Shown: positions 37,569 to 46,508 of the stretch, one piece after another | Layout of the letters: every line of letters starts with the position of its first letter | Numbering within the stretch: the stretch's first letter is position 1 | Virus record (IMG/VR): IMGVR_UViG_3300032315_000791 | Span: 1-46,508 of that record | Source: a virus | DNA length: 46,508 nt | Reading direction: 5' to 3' (one strand) | Notes under the pieces: model-generated | The model's database searches: none | What the model saw: the letters and a program-made list of their open reading frames with translations, nothing else | What the model was told of the DNA's origin: nothing | Translations under genes and position numbers: made by a program

Positions 37569-37868
37569 TTATCTTTTTGGTTTGCCTTGAATAGGTACCA
37601 TTCCGCCTGGAGCTGGGCTGTGACGGAATCTTACTGGGCCACTTATTGCATTTACTTTTGGAAAGTCGCCACTCTCTTGATGATGAACCATAGTATGTAA
37701 TAACTCTCTTGTAGGAGTTATAAATGTATGGTCATCATTTGCTAAAAACACTAACCCATCTATAACTCTATGTTTTGAGTTAGGATGAAATATGTAATCA
37801 TCATTGTTAGTCGGGGTTGAGCTTCTTTCTACGGTTGTTTTTTGGTTGTTTGGTATTTGTTCTGACAT
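37569..37868 (-). CDS. Small virion-type protein, 99 aa
   Basis: Not recognised. MSEQIPNNQKTTVERSSTPT (unstructured), a middle domain with DGLVFLANDDHTFITPTREL and LHTMVHHQESGDF, and a Pro/Gly-rich tail ending GGMVPIQGKPKR. The tail end PIQ-(G)-K resembles the neighbouring 117-aa protein. AGGAG precedes the start. First gene behind the consensus promoter 37890-37917. Confidence 0.6.
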   Translation of the reverse strand: MSEQIPNNQKTTVERSSTPTNNDDYIFHPNSKHRVIDGLVFLANDDHTFITPTRELLHTMVHHQESGDFPKVNAISGPVRFRHSPAPGGMVPIQGKPKR

Positions 37869-37889
37869 TTATAAACTCCTCATGCTATA

Positions 37890-37917
37890 ATTATACTACT
37901 AACCGTGATAATGTCAA
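37890..37917 (-). promoter_or_regulatory. Full-consensus sigma-70 promoter
   Basis: Minus strand: TTGACA (37917-37912), 16-bp spacer, TATAAT (37895-37890). Both hexamers perfect. It lies in the 69-base gap between the spanin gene and the two small proteins. Confidence 0.85.
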
Positions 37918-37937
37918 TCTTTATTTTTTAAGAAGTA

Positions 37938-38261
37938 TCAGTTAGTGTCTATGTACAGTCCTTCATAGTAATTTATAGCAGCTTTTTGTTCTCTTATAAC
38001 TCTCAATAGCTCTTGAGTGTTATACGCTAGATTTTCATAACTCTTAACAGTTATAGCATACCACACTCTCTGACTATCTAATGATTCGCGTGTTTTTTCT
38101 GTTATAACCTTAAACTCAACTGGCTTTAAGGATACTGGTGAAGGCTTTGGCGCAGGCGCTACTGTAATAGTTGTTTTAACAGGCTCTAATGGTACTATTT
38201 CGGGACTAGAAGCACAGGCTGTTAAAAGCGACAATGCTAAGATACTAGTTATTAACTTCAT
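37938..38261 (-). CDS. Outer-membrane spanin lipoprotein (Rz1-like)
   Basis: Protein of 107 aa. Lipoprotein signal MKLITSILALSLLTACASS with a lipobox LTAC (Cys at residue 16). After it a Pro-rich stretch (VPLEPVKTTITVAPAPKPSP) as in o-spanins, then a helical end LLRVIREQKAAINYYEGL. It overlaps the i-spanin gene by 17 bases, the usual Rz/Rz1 genetic arrangement. Together they fuse inner and outer membranes in the last step of lysis. Confidence 0.8.
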   Translation of the reverse strand: MKLITSILALSLLTACASSPEIVPLEPVKTTITVAPAPKPSPVSLKPVEFKVITEKTRESLDSQRVWYAITVKSYENLAYNTQELLRVIREQKAAINYYEGLYIDTN

Positions 38262-38604
38262 TTTCTATTCCTTCAAAAAGTTTCTTGGTAGCTGAATTAA
38301 CCCGTCTTTCTACTAGACCGGGTTTGGAAAAACTTAAAAGCTCTAAATTATTGTCATCTATAGAAGCTAAGGCTTCATTAGCTAGTTTTTGAGCTTCTCT
38401 TGATTCTTCGCTATACTGAGCTGCCATTTGACTTTGTCTTCTCATAGCACCCTCTAATTCAGATACTGCCAGTTTATATTGCTCGTTCTGTTGGGTTAGT
38501 TGTGCATTTAGTGTGGTTAGTGACTGTATTTTATTTTGTGTATAGTAAAAGTATCCTACAGCCGCAGATACTATTAATCCTATTATTATTAATTTTAGTT
38601 GCAT
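38245..38604 (-). CDS. Inner-membrane spanin (Rz-like)
   Basis: Protein of 119 aa. MQLKLIIIGLIVSAAVGYFY is an N-terminal signal-anchor helix with a short cytosolic tip, followed by a coiled coil (LTTLNAQLTQQNEQYKLAVS, ELEGAMRRQSQMAAQYSEES) and the end KPGLVERRVNSATKKLFEG, typical of i-spanins of aquatic phages. Partner of the lipoprotein gene that overlaps its end. No holin or endolysin is beside it. Confidence 0.82.
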   Translation of the reverse strand: MQLKLIIIGLIVSAAVGYFYYTQNKIQSLTTLNAQLTQQNEQYKLAVSELEGAMRRQSQMAAQYSEESREAQKLANEALASIDDNNLELLSFSKPGLVERRVNSATKKLFEGIENEVNN

Positions 38605-41600
38605 TTATATACCTATAGCACTTACTGAGACGTTATATCCAGAAACTGCAGTTCCATTATTAGATTGATATACTCTGACATTACATCCTATACTAGAAAC
38701 GTTAGACACTGATACTAAAAATCCACCAGAAGTTCCATACATAGTAGCCGATATTTTAGGAGATTCTATATAATCTTTAAAACTGTAATCTACATATGAG
38801 CCAGAAACGCTAGTTACTTGTTTAACCGTAGTGAAAGTCTTTTCACGAACATCTACCTCATAGGTTAGGTTTTCTAGTACTAAACTAGATAAAGTAGGTT
38901 CTTTATTTGAGTATTGTAATTTTATCTGGAAATATCTGAAATCTAGTTCTCCTGCTATATACCTAGTAAACCCAAGAGAGGAATTATCAGATGCGCCCAC
39001 AAAAGAATTAGGATTAGTATTGCCATGTCCTGGAAATCCTGGAACACCGTTTGAAGCGGCAGAATAAAATACATTATCTGTAGCATATCTTACGTATATA
39101 TTCTGTAATATGTCTCTAGTAGGACCTAAGTAGGTCAGTGAACCCGCAGTATCAATGTATTGTGCTAGATCAACTAATTCGTATGCGTTACCTGAAATAG
39201 TTAAATTACTAAAATTATTAGAACCAGTGCTCATACCGTTAGCATAGAAAACCTCGCCCAGTCTTATTGCATTATTGTTGATTACTCCAGCTATGAAAGC
39301 AAACATATTAGCATTTGCAAAATCATTAGCAAACTGACCTGGATTTCTTATTGCAAAAACATTTCCTGATTGACCGCCACTAGTTAGAGTATTTGCATAA
39401 ACATTATAGCTAGTTGGGGCAGCACTGATATTTGAGAAACCTAATATATGTCCTAGACCGCCAAAAGCGTTATCTACTAGTATGCTAGTGTTTACTGTTA
39501 CATTTGCACTAACGTGATAATCCGAAACTCCTGCTTGAATTAATCTATATTCATCATTATAAGTAATCGAAGATGCTATTGATATTACAGGTTTTATTCG
39601 TATAGCACCTTTTATTACTGCTCCTACGTCTCGTATTTGGGTAGTATACTCACCGTAGCCCTCAGTAGTAGTGCTAATGGCAGATGGATTATTGGCATCT
39701 ACAGAAAATCCAATAGAGGATCCGTTAGCATTGTCTACATTGGTACTATCTACGTACACAAACCCATTATATATCGAATCTGAAAAACTAGGAAAAGATA
39801 GTTCAGGATAGACATTAGAGTTAGGGAATATCTGTCCATCCTGAGTTATAAAATTAGTTCCTGGAGATCCTTCATTATATGCTTTAAATACTCTAGACTG
39901 AGTACGTTCTAATTGTATTACTGATGCGTTTATTTTATCACTTTCATTATTGCTGGTATCTCTTACTCTTATTAAGTAGGTATAAGTTCCATACTTTGAT
40001 ACTGGGGACGTATATGTAGTATTTGGAAAAGGTATTCTATTAACTACAAGTGATATACCCCATGTAGCCTCTATACTTTCTAGATCTGCAATGTTTATAG
40101 TTCCTGGATACTCTCTTATTTCTACTTCTTTAGTGTCAATATCTAATATAAAACCGTCAGAAGTCTGAGCAAACTGCCAACTATAAATTATAGTATCATT
40201 TTGTTGAGTTACGTTAAAGTCAGAAAGACCAGAGGGGTTCGTTAACTTACCTAATAAAGGCTCTATTTTAATACTAGGAAATCCTTTAGTACCTCCATTA
40301 AGTGGTGTTACTATTACTTCTAAAGAGTTTGATCCAGAGGATGCTCCTCTATTTATGCTATTTATTGTGTGTCTTATAGACGCAGCTGACTCTTCTTGAT
40401 TGACAAGAACTCTTGTATACTCTGGTACTGTAGTTATGTCGTTAGACAATATTCTATATAGTATCTCATAACTAGTAACGTCTCGCCCTACTATAGGAGG
40501 AAACTCTATAGTTGCACTTATTGATGCACCTCCAGTAGTATCAATAAATATTCTTTCAGTTATTGTTATGTCTGATACTTTACTGAGTCTAATTCCTTCT
40601 ACCTGTAGAAGTCCTTTGACAGTTGCACTAGTTCTATTATATCTATTAATAGTAGTTGCTTCTACTAAGTAGTTCTGTGGCGATAATCCAGCTATACTTC
40701 CATACTCGTCAAGCTTAGCAGTAGTATACTTAACTTTATTCTTCTGATACAGGTAGTATATACCAGAATTAGCTAATGAATAAGAGTATGGGTATGAATC
40801 TTCATAGTCTATAGTAAAAGAGTTTGAAGTTAGATTACCTACATAACCTTCTAAATCTTGTGATATATTTATTATATAGTAATTTAGCGGATCAGAATAG
40901 ATAGGTTTATCTAAATATATCTTATAAAAGGCGTTAGAAGTCAAATTACTATTGTATTTACTACTAGTTGTTTCGTAGCTAGTAGAGACCACAGAATAGT
41001 TATTATTAAATGTTGAGAACGATATTAGATCATTACTCTCTATAGAAGGCGCTGTATATATGTTTACTAGTACTAATGCTTGAGTAGAGTTTAAAGTAGA
41101 AGGTAGCAGCACTCTTCTAGGATTGCTACTAGACCAAACAAAATTAGTGCTAGGTATGTCATCTAGATATACTTTTATGTCTGTTGCGTTTCTAGGAGAA
41201 GTATTCAATAATACCTCATACGAGGTAGTATTAGTAATGTTAGCATAGTGGGGTATAGATTTATAAGAACCTACTACATATAGGCAGTTAGCGGAAAAGC
41301 TATTAGACAATATAGGCTGATTTATAATTGCTTGAAAGGGGACATCCAATATTAAAGAACTTATAGCTCCTCCAGATATTGGAGAGTTAATAACAGTAAT
41401 ACTATTGCTACGTAAGTTGAATGATACTATTTCCAAAGTAACATTTGATTGCTTACTATAATAACCAGAAGACCCCTCTTGACTTGCAGTATCTGAATAC
41501 TGTGTTATAGGAGTCTTAATAAATACGTTACCTGTTCCGACATTACTAGCTACGTTTAGTATGTGATCATTAAAATTATCGTCTACTAGCAGGTATAAGT

Positions 41601-41763
41601 TATCTAGTTGCATAACTATAAAATTAGCATTAGATGTTATAGATGTACAACGTATAGGTATAGAACCTATTTGTGTGGTAAACCCATTTTTTCCTGCATA
41701 TACAACAGTCTCATTGTTAGATAGAAAAGCTGTATTTGAGGTATTTATAGTATAGTATGACAT
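38605..41763 (-). CDS. Large tail protein (central tail fibre / J C-terminal type)
   Basis: Protein of 1052 aa, no catalytic motif. Beta-rich with many Ser/Asn/Thr repeats; about residues 400-640 look like FN3-type domains (TSYEILYRILSNDITTVPEY, YGTYTYLIRVRDTSNNESDK). Starts MSYYTINTSNTAFLSNNETV directly after the J-like gene, 3 bases apart. In lambda the fibre C-terminus of J follows its baseplate-hub part; here the two appear as separate proteins. Probably the distal tail protein that meets the receptor. Region is AT-rich. Confidence 0.72.
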   Translation of the reverse strand: MSYYTINTSNTAFLSNNETVVYAGKNGFTTQIGSIPIRCTSITSNANFIVMQLDNLYLLVDDNFNDHILNVASNVGTGNVFIKTPITQYSDTASQEGSSGYYSKQSNVTLEIVSFNLRSNSITVINSPISGGAISSLILDVPFQAIINQPILSNSFSANCLYVVGSYKSIPHYANITNTTSYEVLLNTSPRNATDIKVYLDDIPSTNFVWSSSNPRRVLLPSTLNSTQALVLVNIYTAPSIESNDLISFSTFNNNYSVVSTSYETTSSKYNSNLTSNAFYKIYLDKPIYSDPLNYYIINISQDLEGYVGNLTSNSFTIDYEDSYPYSYSLANSGIYYLYQKNKVKYTTAKLDEYGSIAGLSPQNYLVEATTINRYNRTSATVKGLLQVEGIRLSKVSDITITERIFIDTTGGASISATIEFPPIVGRDVTSYEILYRILSNDITTVPEYTRVLVNQEESAASIRHTINSINRGASSGSNSLEVIVTPLNGGTKGFPSIKIEPLLGKLTNPSGLSDFNVTQQNDTIIYSWQFAQTSDGFILDIDTKEVEIREYPGTINIADLESIEATWGISLVVNRIPFPNTTYTSPVSKYGTYTYLIRVRDTSNNESDKINASVIQLERTQSRVFKAYNEGSPGTNFITQDGQIFPNSNVYPELSFPSFSDSIYNGFVYVDSTNVDNANGSSIGFSVDANNPSAISTTTEGYGEYTTQIRDVGAVIKGAIRIKPVISIASSITYNDEYRLIQAGVSDYHVSANVTVNTSILVDNAFGGLGHILGFSNISAAPTSYNVYANTLTSGGQSGNVFAIRNPGQFANDFANANMFAFIAGVINNNAIRLGEVFYANGMSTGSNNFSNLTISGNAYELVDLAQYIDTAGSLTYLGPTRDILQNIYVRYATDNVFYSAASNGVPGFPGHGNTNPNSFVGASDNSSLGFTRYIAGELDFRYFQIKLQYSNKEPTLSSLVLENLTYEVDVREKTFTTVKQVTSVSGSYVDYSFKDYIESPKISATMYGTSGGFLVSVSNVSSIGCNVRVYQSNNGTAVSGYNVSVSAIGI

Positions 41764-41766
41764 ATC

Positions 41767-44322
41767 TTATCCCTGGCTTATTACGTCTATAACATTAGTT
41801 ATAGAACCATAGTTTATAGAAGTAGTTACTGGAACATTATAATTTGCACTGTCAGATGTAGCACTTATAGTAGCCCTATACGACACTACACCTTCTCTAC
41901 TTCTTGAAGGTATTGCCCTAAGCGATAGAACTGGAGGAGGTGGAGTTACATAGTTTAAGTTAACAGAAGTTATACTGTCTGAGGTTAGAGCAGCATTATC
42001 AGATGAATATAGTATTGACTGATCGTATTCTGTAGCTGTTATACTGACTTTACCATCATTTAAAATACCTAGTTGTTCTACTTTAAATAGTTTATCTGCG
42101 GTTTGATTAAATACATTATTAACATCTACTTCTCCTAAGGCCCATAGATCACCTTGCTTAGGGGTGTTATTTGCTGTAAAAGATGTATACGGTGTAAACA
42201 CTTTAGTAAAAGGATTTAACTTTGCAACGACATTAACATCTATTATGTCTGATCCTGTATAAGAAAAGCCCGTGCTAGATAAAGAATAACTTGTGTTACT
42301 TAGCAAGTAATAGTCTAACAAGTTATCCGACTGACTGAATACCTTTAAAGATAATGGTCTCGTATTAGCGGTAAACACTGAAGAAGTTACTGGAGGACTA
42401 GTATAATATTCTAATCTAATACCTGCTGTAGCTACTGTAGAGTTACTATATACCACACCTCCATATCCATAAGACGTATTAGATATTTGCTGAGACACTG
42501 AAATAATATCTCCAATTTCTAAGTCTGAAGCATCTGAATATGCTGTGAATTGCAACTTTCTTTTAAGTAAACTATTTGAATCTAATATATACTTTGCTAA
42601 TCTTAGAGCTTGGCTTTTTCTAGTACAACCTACTGCGTCAATAGCTATCTTTTTTTCAAAATCTATCTGGGAAGGGTCTTCTCTATCTAGAGTAACTGTC
42701 TCTTTTTTAAAGTGATCGTTGAAGTTAATAAAAGATACATCCACTCCCGTAACTACGTCTTCTTCTCGTATTCCTGATAATTTAAATGATCCTTGCTCTA
42801 TATTTGATTCATTAAACATAGCTACAGGCAAGGTCTCAGGCCTATCAATAACTAATCTTATTCTACCAGAAGAATAAGATATCACACCTCTAAAGGAACT
42901 AGCAATACCAGAAAGTAGAGTATATGCATCTGTATTATCTGTAATGCTCATGCCAAATACAAAACGACGCTCCCTAACAGGAGTATCTGTAGGCAGTCCT
43001 AGTAAGGTTTCTACAGTACCCGTTAGATAGTTATTAGGTTTAAACCTAAAACCACCGTCTGAAAAACCTCCAACACCTACAAATCTGCCAGTAGCAGGAT
43101 CTACCGCATCGCAGTATTGAGCCACTGAGTAAAAATTATATTTGTCTATAGCAGAGTTAGGTATGTTCAATATGTCGGTTAGTATATGCTTAATAATCCA
43201 CACAGGATTTTCTGTCCAGTCTTTTTTGTAGGTGCCGTCCCAAGGACCTACATATACTTGCGGGCCAGTTTCGTTTAGTACAGTGCTACCAGATCTTTGA
43301 AGTCTATATCCTCTAGTGATATAAGAGTCAGCGCCGCTTGAAGGTACTTCAATTTGCCTCCAGTCTACCTGACCGTTTGGTAAGATAGGCTGATTATAAT
43401 TACTTGGAACATCTACTATTAAACCTTTAATTAATGACGTGAAGGTTGGTATAGAATCTTTTCTAAAATCTGTAGACTTTACTGCATAACCGGCTATAGC
43501 CGTTCTTGGATATGCGAAAGGACTTTTTCGAACCTCATCAAAGCCTACTACTTCAATTTCGCTGGAATAACCATCCTCAGCTACGTCATCGCTTACTTTA
43601 AGTACAGAAACTCTATACCCAGCAATAGATTTTTTACTGTCGGGTATTTTAATTTCTAATTCAGTAGCCATACCTCCAACAACTAAACTAGTTATAATCA
43701 TACCCCCACCAGTTAAGTAATTATTAATATTAGATATCTCATTAAAAGGATGTACCAATGCTGCTATACTTAATTGACTAGACTGATCACCGTCAGTACC
43801 TGTTGTCTTTAATTCAGTAACATTAAATTTTACTCTTATACTGTCTATAGGATTTAACCCATCAGAAGGACTCGTAGGAAAAAACAAAACAGAGGTTTCA
43901 GTAGGTGCAGGAATTTCTGGGTTAGAAGATAGCCCACTCTTTAAAATAATAGGACTATTAAATCTTACACTATTAATTATCTCCCTGCCAAAAGATGGCA
44001 TACTAGGTTGAGTTAATGTTCCTGTTTGGTAGGAATAACCAAAAACTTCAGGTTTGACATTATTTGTAGTAAAATCTATTAGATCGTCTATATATCTGTC
44101 ATCTATCTCTATATCTTGTGGCCCGTTAGGATTTATCCTATATATAGGACCTTCTCCTAGCGCTAATTGAATAAACAGTATATCAGAGCTCTTACTAGTA
44201 TTAGGATTGTTTGCTATAGAGCCATCAAAGCTAACAGATAATGTAGATCCTACACTCTCAACACTTCCACCCTCAATTAGTGGTACTTTAATATTATTTA
44301 TTACTATATACTTTTTTATCAT
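41767..44322 (-). CDS. Tail tip protein J-like (hub/host specificity)
   Basis: Protein of 851 aa. LALGEGPIYRINPNGPQDI and the DIEIDDRYIDD region mirror the start of lambda gpJ-like proteins (GEGPIxG). The mid-section NPVWIIKHILTDILNIPNSA, matching the P-x-x-I/L-x-D-x-L of J, SITDNTDAYTLLSGIASSFR, GVISYSSGRIRLVIDRPET (G-x-I-x-x-x-D) and later IGDIISVSQQ are typical tail-hub segments. It lacks the long fibre C-terminus, which the next gene appears to supply. Overlaps gpI-like gene by 4 bases. Confidence 0.82.
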   Translation of the reverse strand: MIKKYIVINNIKVPLIEGGSVESVGSTLSVSFDGSIANNPNTSKSSDILFIQLALGEGPIYRINPNGPQDIEIDDRYIDDLIDFTTNNVKPEVFGYSYQTGTLTQPSMPSFGREIINSVRFNSPIILKSGLSSNPEIPAPTETSVLFFPTSPSDGLNPIDSIRVKFNVTELKTTGTDGDQSSQLSIAALVHPFNEISNINNYLTGGGMIITSLVVGGMATELEIKIPDSKKSIAGYRVSVLKVSDDVAEDGYSSEIEVVGFDEVRKSPFAYPRTAIAGYAVKSTDFRKDSIPTFTSLIKGLIVDVPSNYNQPILPNGQVDWRQIEVPSSGADSYITRGYRLQRSGSTVLNETGPQVYVGPWDGTYKKDWTENPVWIIKHILTDILNIPNSAIDKYNFYSVAQYCDAVDPATGRFVGVGGFSDGGFRFKPNNYLTGTVETLLGLPTDTPVRERRFVFGMSITDNTDAYTLLSGIASSFRGVISYSSGRIRLVIDRPETLPVAMFNESNIEQGSFKLSGIREEDVVTGVDVSFINFNDHFKKETVTLDREDPSQIDFEKKIAIDAVGCTRKSQALRLAKYILDSNSLLKRKLQFTAYSDASDLEIGDIISVSQQISNTSYGYGGVVYSNSTVATAGIRLEYYTSPPVTSSVFTANTRPLSLKVFSQSDNLLDYYLLSNTSYSLSSTGFSYTGSDIIDVNVVAKLNPFTKVFTPYTSFTANNTPKQGDLWALGEVDVNNVFNQTADKLFKVEQLGILNDGKVSITATEYDQSILYSSDNAALTSDSITSVNLNYVTPPPPVLSLRAIPSRSREGVVSYRATISATSDSANYNVPVTTSINYGSITNVIDVISQG

Positions 44323-44906
44323 AAATAGTCTACTACTCTTATGTTATCTAATCCACCACGTTGTATGTGTTTAACATATGTATTAATTACTGCACCACTG
44401 GTTCTAACCATGCCAAAATGCAAAGCTACTGGTAAGCCAAATCCAGAAGTAGAAGCAATACTGCCAAATCCAGTAGTAGGATCTTCTATGTTTTCCAAAC
44501 TACCGTTAGCTCTATTAGTTCTTCTTTGTGCGATATCGAAAGCTGTTTGTCCCTGCCCAAATAAAGAAGATTCTGTAACTCGTTTAGCAAGTCCAGTAAG
44601 TGCTACTGCCTGATTGCTTATAGTACTACTAGTACCATAAAATACATTTAAATTACCTAGACTATCAAAACCCACACCACCAGATATCATAGGCCCTATA
44701 GTTATATTACCTCGAACCTTAAACTTTAACATATCTGAAGTTATAATCTTGCCTGAATCAATTATGAATATATTTTTAATCTTTGATACTATATGGGTAT
44801 ATTGATTTTTTATAAGAGACACTATGTCTTCATAGGTATCTACTTCTAATGTAATAGTATTTTTACTATTAGTTATGGGCGGCATTATAGTTAATGTGAT
44901 GTTCAT
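44319..44906 (-). CDS. Tail assembly protein I-like
   Basis: Protein of 195 aa. A ubiquitin-like N-terminus (NITLTIMPPITNSKNTITLE) is followed by a hydrophobic Gly-rich region (GNITIGPMISGGVGFDSLGN), and the C-terminus GFGLPVALHFGMVRTSGAVI matches the (P)xxYGxxRxGxxVIS of lambda gpI. Acts in tail-tip assembly next to L, K and J. ATG 44906 overlaps the end of the MPN-domain gene by 38 bases. Confidence 0.75.
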   Translation of the reverse strand: MNITLTIMPPITNSKNTITLEVDTYEDIVSLIKNQYTHIVSKIKNIFIIDSGKIITSDMLKFKVRGNITIGPMISGGVGFDSLGNLNVFYGTSSTISNQAVALTGLAKRVTESSLFGQGQTAFDIAQRRTNRANGSLENIEDPTTGFGSIASTSGFGLPVALHFGMVRTSGAVINTYVKHIQRGGLDNIRVVDYL

Positions 44907-45249
44907 TTAGTCTCTCAAACCTCAATTCTTCGTTCACAGACCAGTACTTATAGAAGTTATTTCCAAACCCAACTATAAAATTGTATTCAGTAAAACTAGT
45001 ACTAGCTAAATCTTTTCTACTCGGTATCGGATCAACACTGCCAGGATGTGAATGAAAAAATCCCCATATATTATCATAATGCTCTACTATGGATATGGGG
45101 TCTATTATAAAAGAATTTTTTGGGTTTTTACTTATATTTTTAGTAGGAATATACTTTAAATTTTTAGTAATTATTCCACAGGCTTCTTTGGGGTATTCAG
45201 CTAAGGAGTGATTGCCCATACTACTAACCAGCTGTTCAAACTTATTCAT
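44869..45249 (-). CDS. Tail assembly protein K-like (JAMM/MPN domain)
   Basis: Protein of 126 aa. YPKEACGIITKN with Glu22 (MPN start), GFFHSHPGSVDPIPSRKD with His66, His68 and Asp80, the JAMM zinc site H-x-H-P...S-x-x-D. This is the MPN half of lambda gpK; the NlpC/P60 half is absent. It probably cleaves or modifies a peptide bond during tail-tip assembly. Overlaps gpL-like gene by 8 bases. Confidence 0.85.
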   Translation of the reverse strand: MNKFEQLVSSMGNHSLAEYPKEACGIITKNLKYIPTKNISKNPKNSFIIDPISIVEHYDNIWGFFHSHPGSVDPIPSRKDLASTSFTEYNFIVGFGNNFYKYWSVNEELRFERLNEHHINYNAAHN

Positions 45250-46508
45250 TTTTCAAACCTATAAATCCGCCAAAATTAGTTAGGTTTCTTCTAAGAGAGC
45301 AGGCGGTTATAGTTTTAGAACATACGTCTAAAGAAGTTGAGGCAGCAGTTTCATTAGAGTACGTAAAAAAACCGTTTGCAGTAATAAGAGGATTAGATCC
45401 TACTATATTGCCCGTACCAGACGAGGGGTATTTACACTCTGCTCCCTTATATCTCCAAGGACATGTGGTTGATACATATTTTCTTTTTGGTACCTTCATT
45501 TTAAAATATTGTAACCAGTTAGTCAAATTAAATTTTGCTACAAACTCATCTAGTTCATCTAACCTATTTACTGTGTATACATACTCTACATAAGAAGAGT
45601 TGTCTGCATCAGGATTTACTATAAGTAGTTTAGAGCCTGCTATCAACCCAGACAAACTAGTACTGCTGAATGATACGTTACTTCCATCTATAGCTTGTAC
45701 AGTAGTTCTAGCAGAAGTATTATTAGAGGTAACAGTATCTCCAATTCTATAAGGTATTGAGGAGTAAACATTAGCAGAATTAGCAGTAGAAGATCTAACA
45801 ATAGAATACTCAGGCCAGTGGTCTAAAAACTTAGCATAAGTTAGCTTTACTTCTACTACGGCACCTAGTAAGTCTCTAGTATCTTGCTTTAAAGATGTCC
45901 AAGTTTCTCTTCTAGCAACCGTAGAAGAATAGTCCCAAGCAGCATTTATACCTCTGGCAGTAGCAATAGAACTGCTGAAATGAACATTTCCAGGTACTGT
46001 TCTTGGATCTATATTTTGTACTAGCTCTCCATTTACAAAGGCTAGTGCACTATTTGAAGCGTTATATCCTACTATATTTTTATTCTCTACTATAGACGCC
46101 ATAACTCCGTCGAAATTAGATATGGACAGTGAAAGTTCTCCAATTCGTCCAGTAGAGTCTATATTTATGTCTCCACTTTCACTACTGACAACTCTGTATA
46201 CTACGTTATCTAAAGATACCGAATAGTTAAAATCACTATAAGATTCACCAACCACTTCTGCATATCTAAGTGGAAACTCATAAGGCCAGGGAAAAGTTTC
46301 TCCACTTTGTCCTGGATTACCATTTGCGGTTCCCGGATACCACTCTCCTGGATAGTAAATTGTATATAGTTTTACTAGAGGAGTTTGTTGAGTGGAGTTT
46401 TTCTCTGCTATGTAAGGATTGTCTGCAATTGTAGATATAGTACTAGTAGCTGTAGTAGCTGCACTAGAGTAATTAGCAGATACAAAAGAAGCAGCAAAGG
46501 TATTACCA
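45242..46508 (-). CDS. Minor tail protein L-like, N-terminus beyond window
   Basis: Open to the right edge: the frame has no stop up to 46508, so the start lies outside; a GTG at 46255 is only an internal codon. The part seen (about 422 codons) includes VKLYTIYYPGEWYPG, the FPWPYEF stretch and, near the C-terminus, four Cys in STTCPWRYKGAEC and CSKTITACSLRR, the 4Fe-4S ligands of lambda gpL (BR0599-like). Connects the tail tube to the tip with K and I. N-terminal portion missing. Confidence 0.82.
   Translation of the reverse strand, partial: GNTFAASFVSANYSSAATTATSTISTIADNPYIAEKNSTQQTPLVKLYTIYYPGEWYPGTANGNPGQSGETFPWPYEFPLRYAEVVGESYSDFNYSVSLDNVVYRVVSSESGDINIDSTGRIGELSLSISNFDGVMASIVENKNIVGYNASNSALAFVNGELVQNIDPRTVPGNVHFSSSIATARGINAAWDYSSTVARRETWTSLKQDTRDLLGAVVEVKLTYAKFLDHWPEYSIVRSSTANSANVYSSIPYRIGDTVTSNNTSARTTVQAIDGSNVSFSSTSLSGLIAGSKLLIVNPDADNSSYVEYVYTVNRLDELDEFVAKFNLTNWLQYFKMKVPKRKYVSTTCPWRYKGAECKYPSSGTGNIVGSNPLITANGFFTYSNETAASTSLDVCSKTITACSLRRNLTNFGGFIGLKNE

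Noticed and set aside
45242-46255. Minor tail protein starting at 46255
   Set aside because: The frame is open to the window edge with gpL-like sequence upstream, so 46255 is internal.
1-46508. tRNA genes, CRISPR arrays, integrase, insertion sequences
   Set aside because: Looked for in the gaps and found none; gaps are mostly short and explained by promoters, terminators or small genes.

Overview
The window looks like about 46.5 kb of the genome of a large, strictly lytic tailed dsDNA phage with a lambda/T5-like siphovirus tail tip, infecting an aerobic, probably aquatic Gram-negative bacterium. Reasons: a complete phage replication set, lambda-type tail-tip genes (L, K, I, J order), a two-component spanin pair (so an outer membrane is present), sugar genes resembling heptose/LPS metabolism, and stress and nucleotide genes common in aquatic phages (uvsE, phoH, hsp20, thyX, B12-dependent class II ribonucleotide reductase). 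I saw no integrase, repressor, rRNA, tRNA, CRISPR array or insertion sequence. Gene packing is very tight, with ATGA/TAATG overlaps, and most genes are AT-rich.

Layout. (1) 1-7925, leftward: a sugar nucleotidyltransferase running off the left edge, a GT2 glycosyltransferase, uvsE, a cassette of tiny basic proteins (about 3.2-4.7 kb), phoH, a PD-(D/E)XK nuclease, an hsp20 chaperone and several small unknown proteins. (2) 7926-8094: a divergent promoter region with a near-consensus rightward promoter and a 9-bp-arm inverted repeat. (3) 8095-8603, rightward: a cysteine-less thioredoxin-fold protein and a ribosomal protein bS21 homologue. (4) 8685-15245: a sugar-modification operon (five glycosyltransferases of the GT-A, GT9 and GT4 types, two methyltransferases, one epimerase). 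(5) 15246-17972: a PC4-like protein and a set of helix-turn-helix proteins, one with four HTH-like repeats and unusually GC-rich codons. (6) 17975-37168: the replication and nucleotide module: DnaB-type helicase, a heptose-kinase-like enzyme and a cupin isomerase inserted before the primase, PolA, UvsW-like helicase, TPR-GT9 protein, gp32-like SSB, another glycosyltransferase, SbcD/SbcC, class II RNR, two glutaredoxins, resolvase, FEN exonuclease and ThyX. (7) 37172-37200: a bidirectional terminator. (8) 37200-46508, leftward: two small virion-like proteins, spanins and tail-tip genes, running off the right edge.

How it fits together. The replisome is almost self-sufficient, and dNTP supply comes from RNR, glutaredoxin and ThyX. 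The distinctive theme is sugar chemistry: a HldE-like kinase, a HldE-like nucleotidyltransferase (encoded far apart), a cupin sugar isomerase, an NAD-dependent epimerase and two GT9 (heptosyltransferase-fold) enzymes could together make and transfer an activated heptose-like sugar. The target (DNA, virion protein or host envelope) cannot be read from the sequence. The second theme is take-over of expression: a bS21 homologue, a PC4-like protein, multi-HTH proteins and many near-consensus sigma-70 promoters (TTGAC(A/T), 16-17 bp, TAT(A/T)(A/C/T)T) on both strands.
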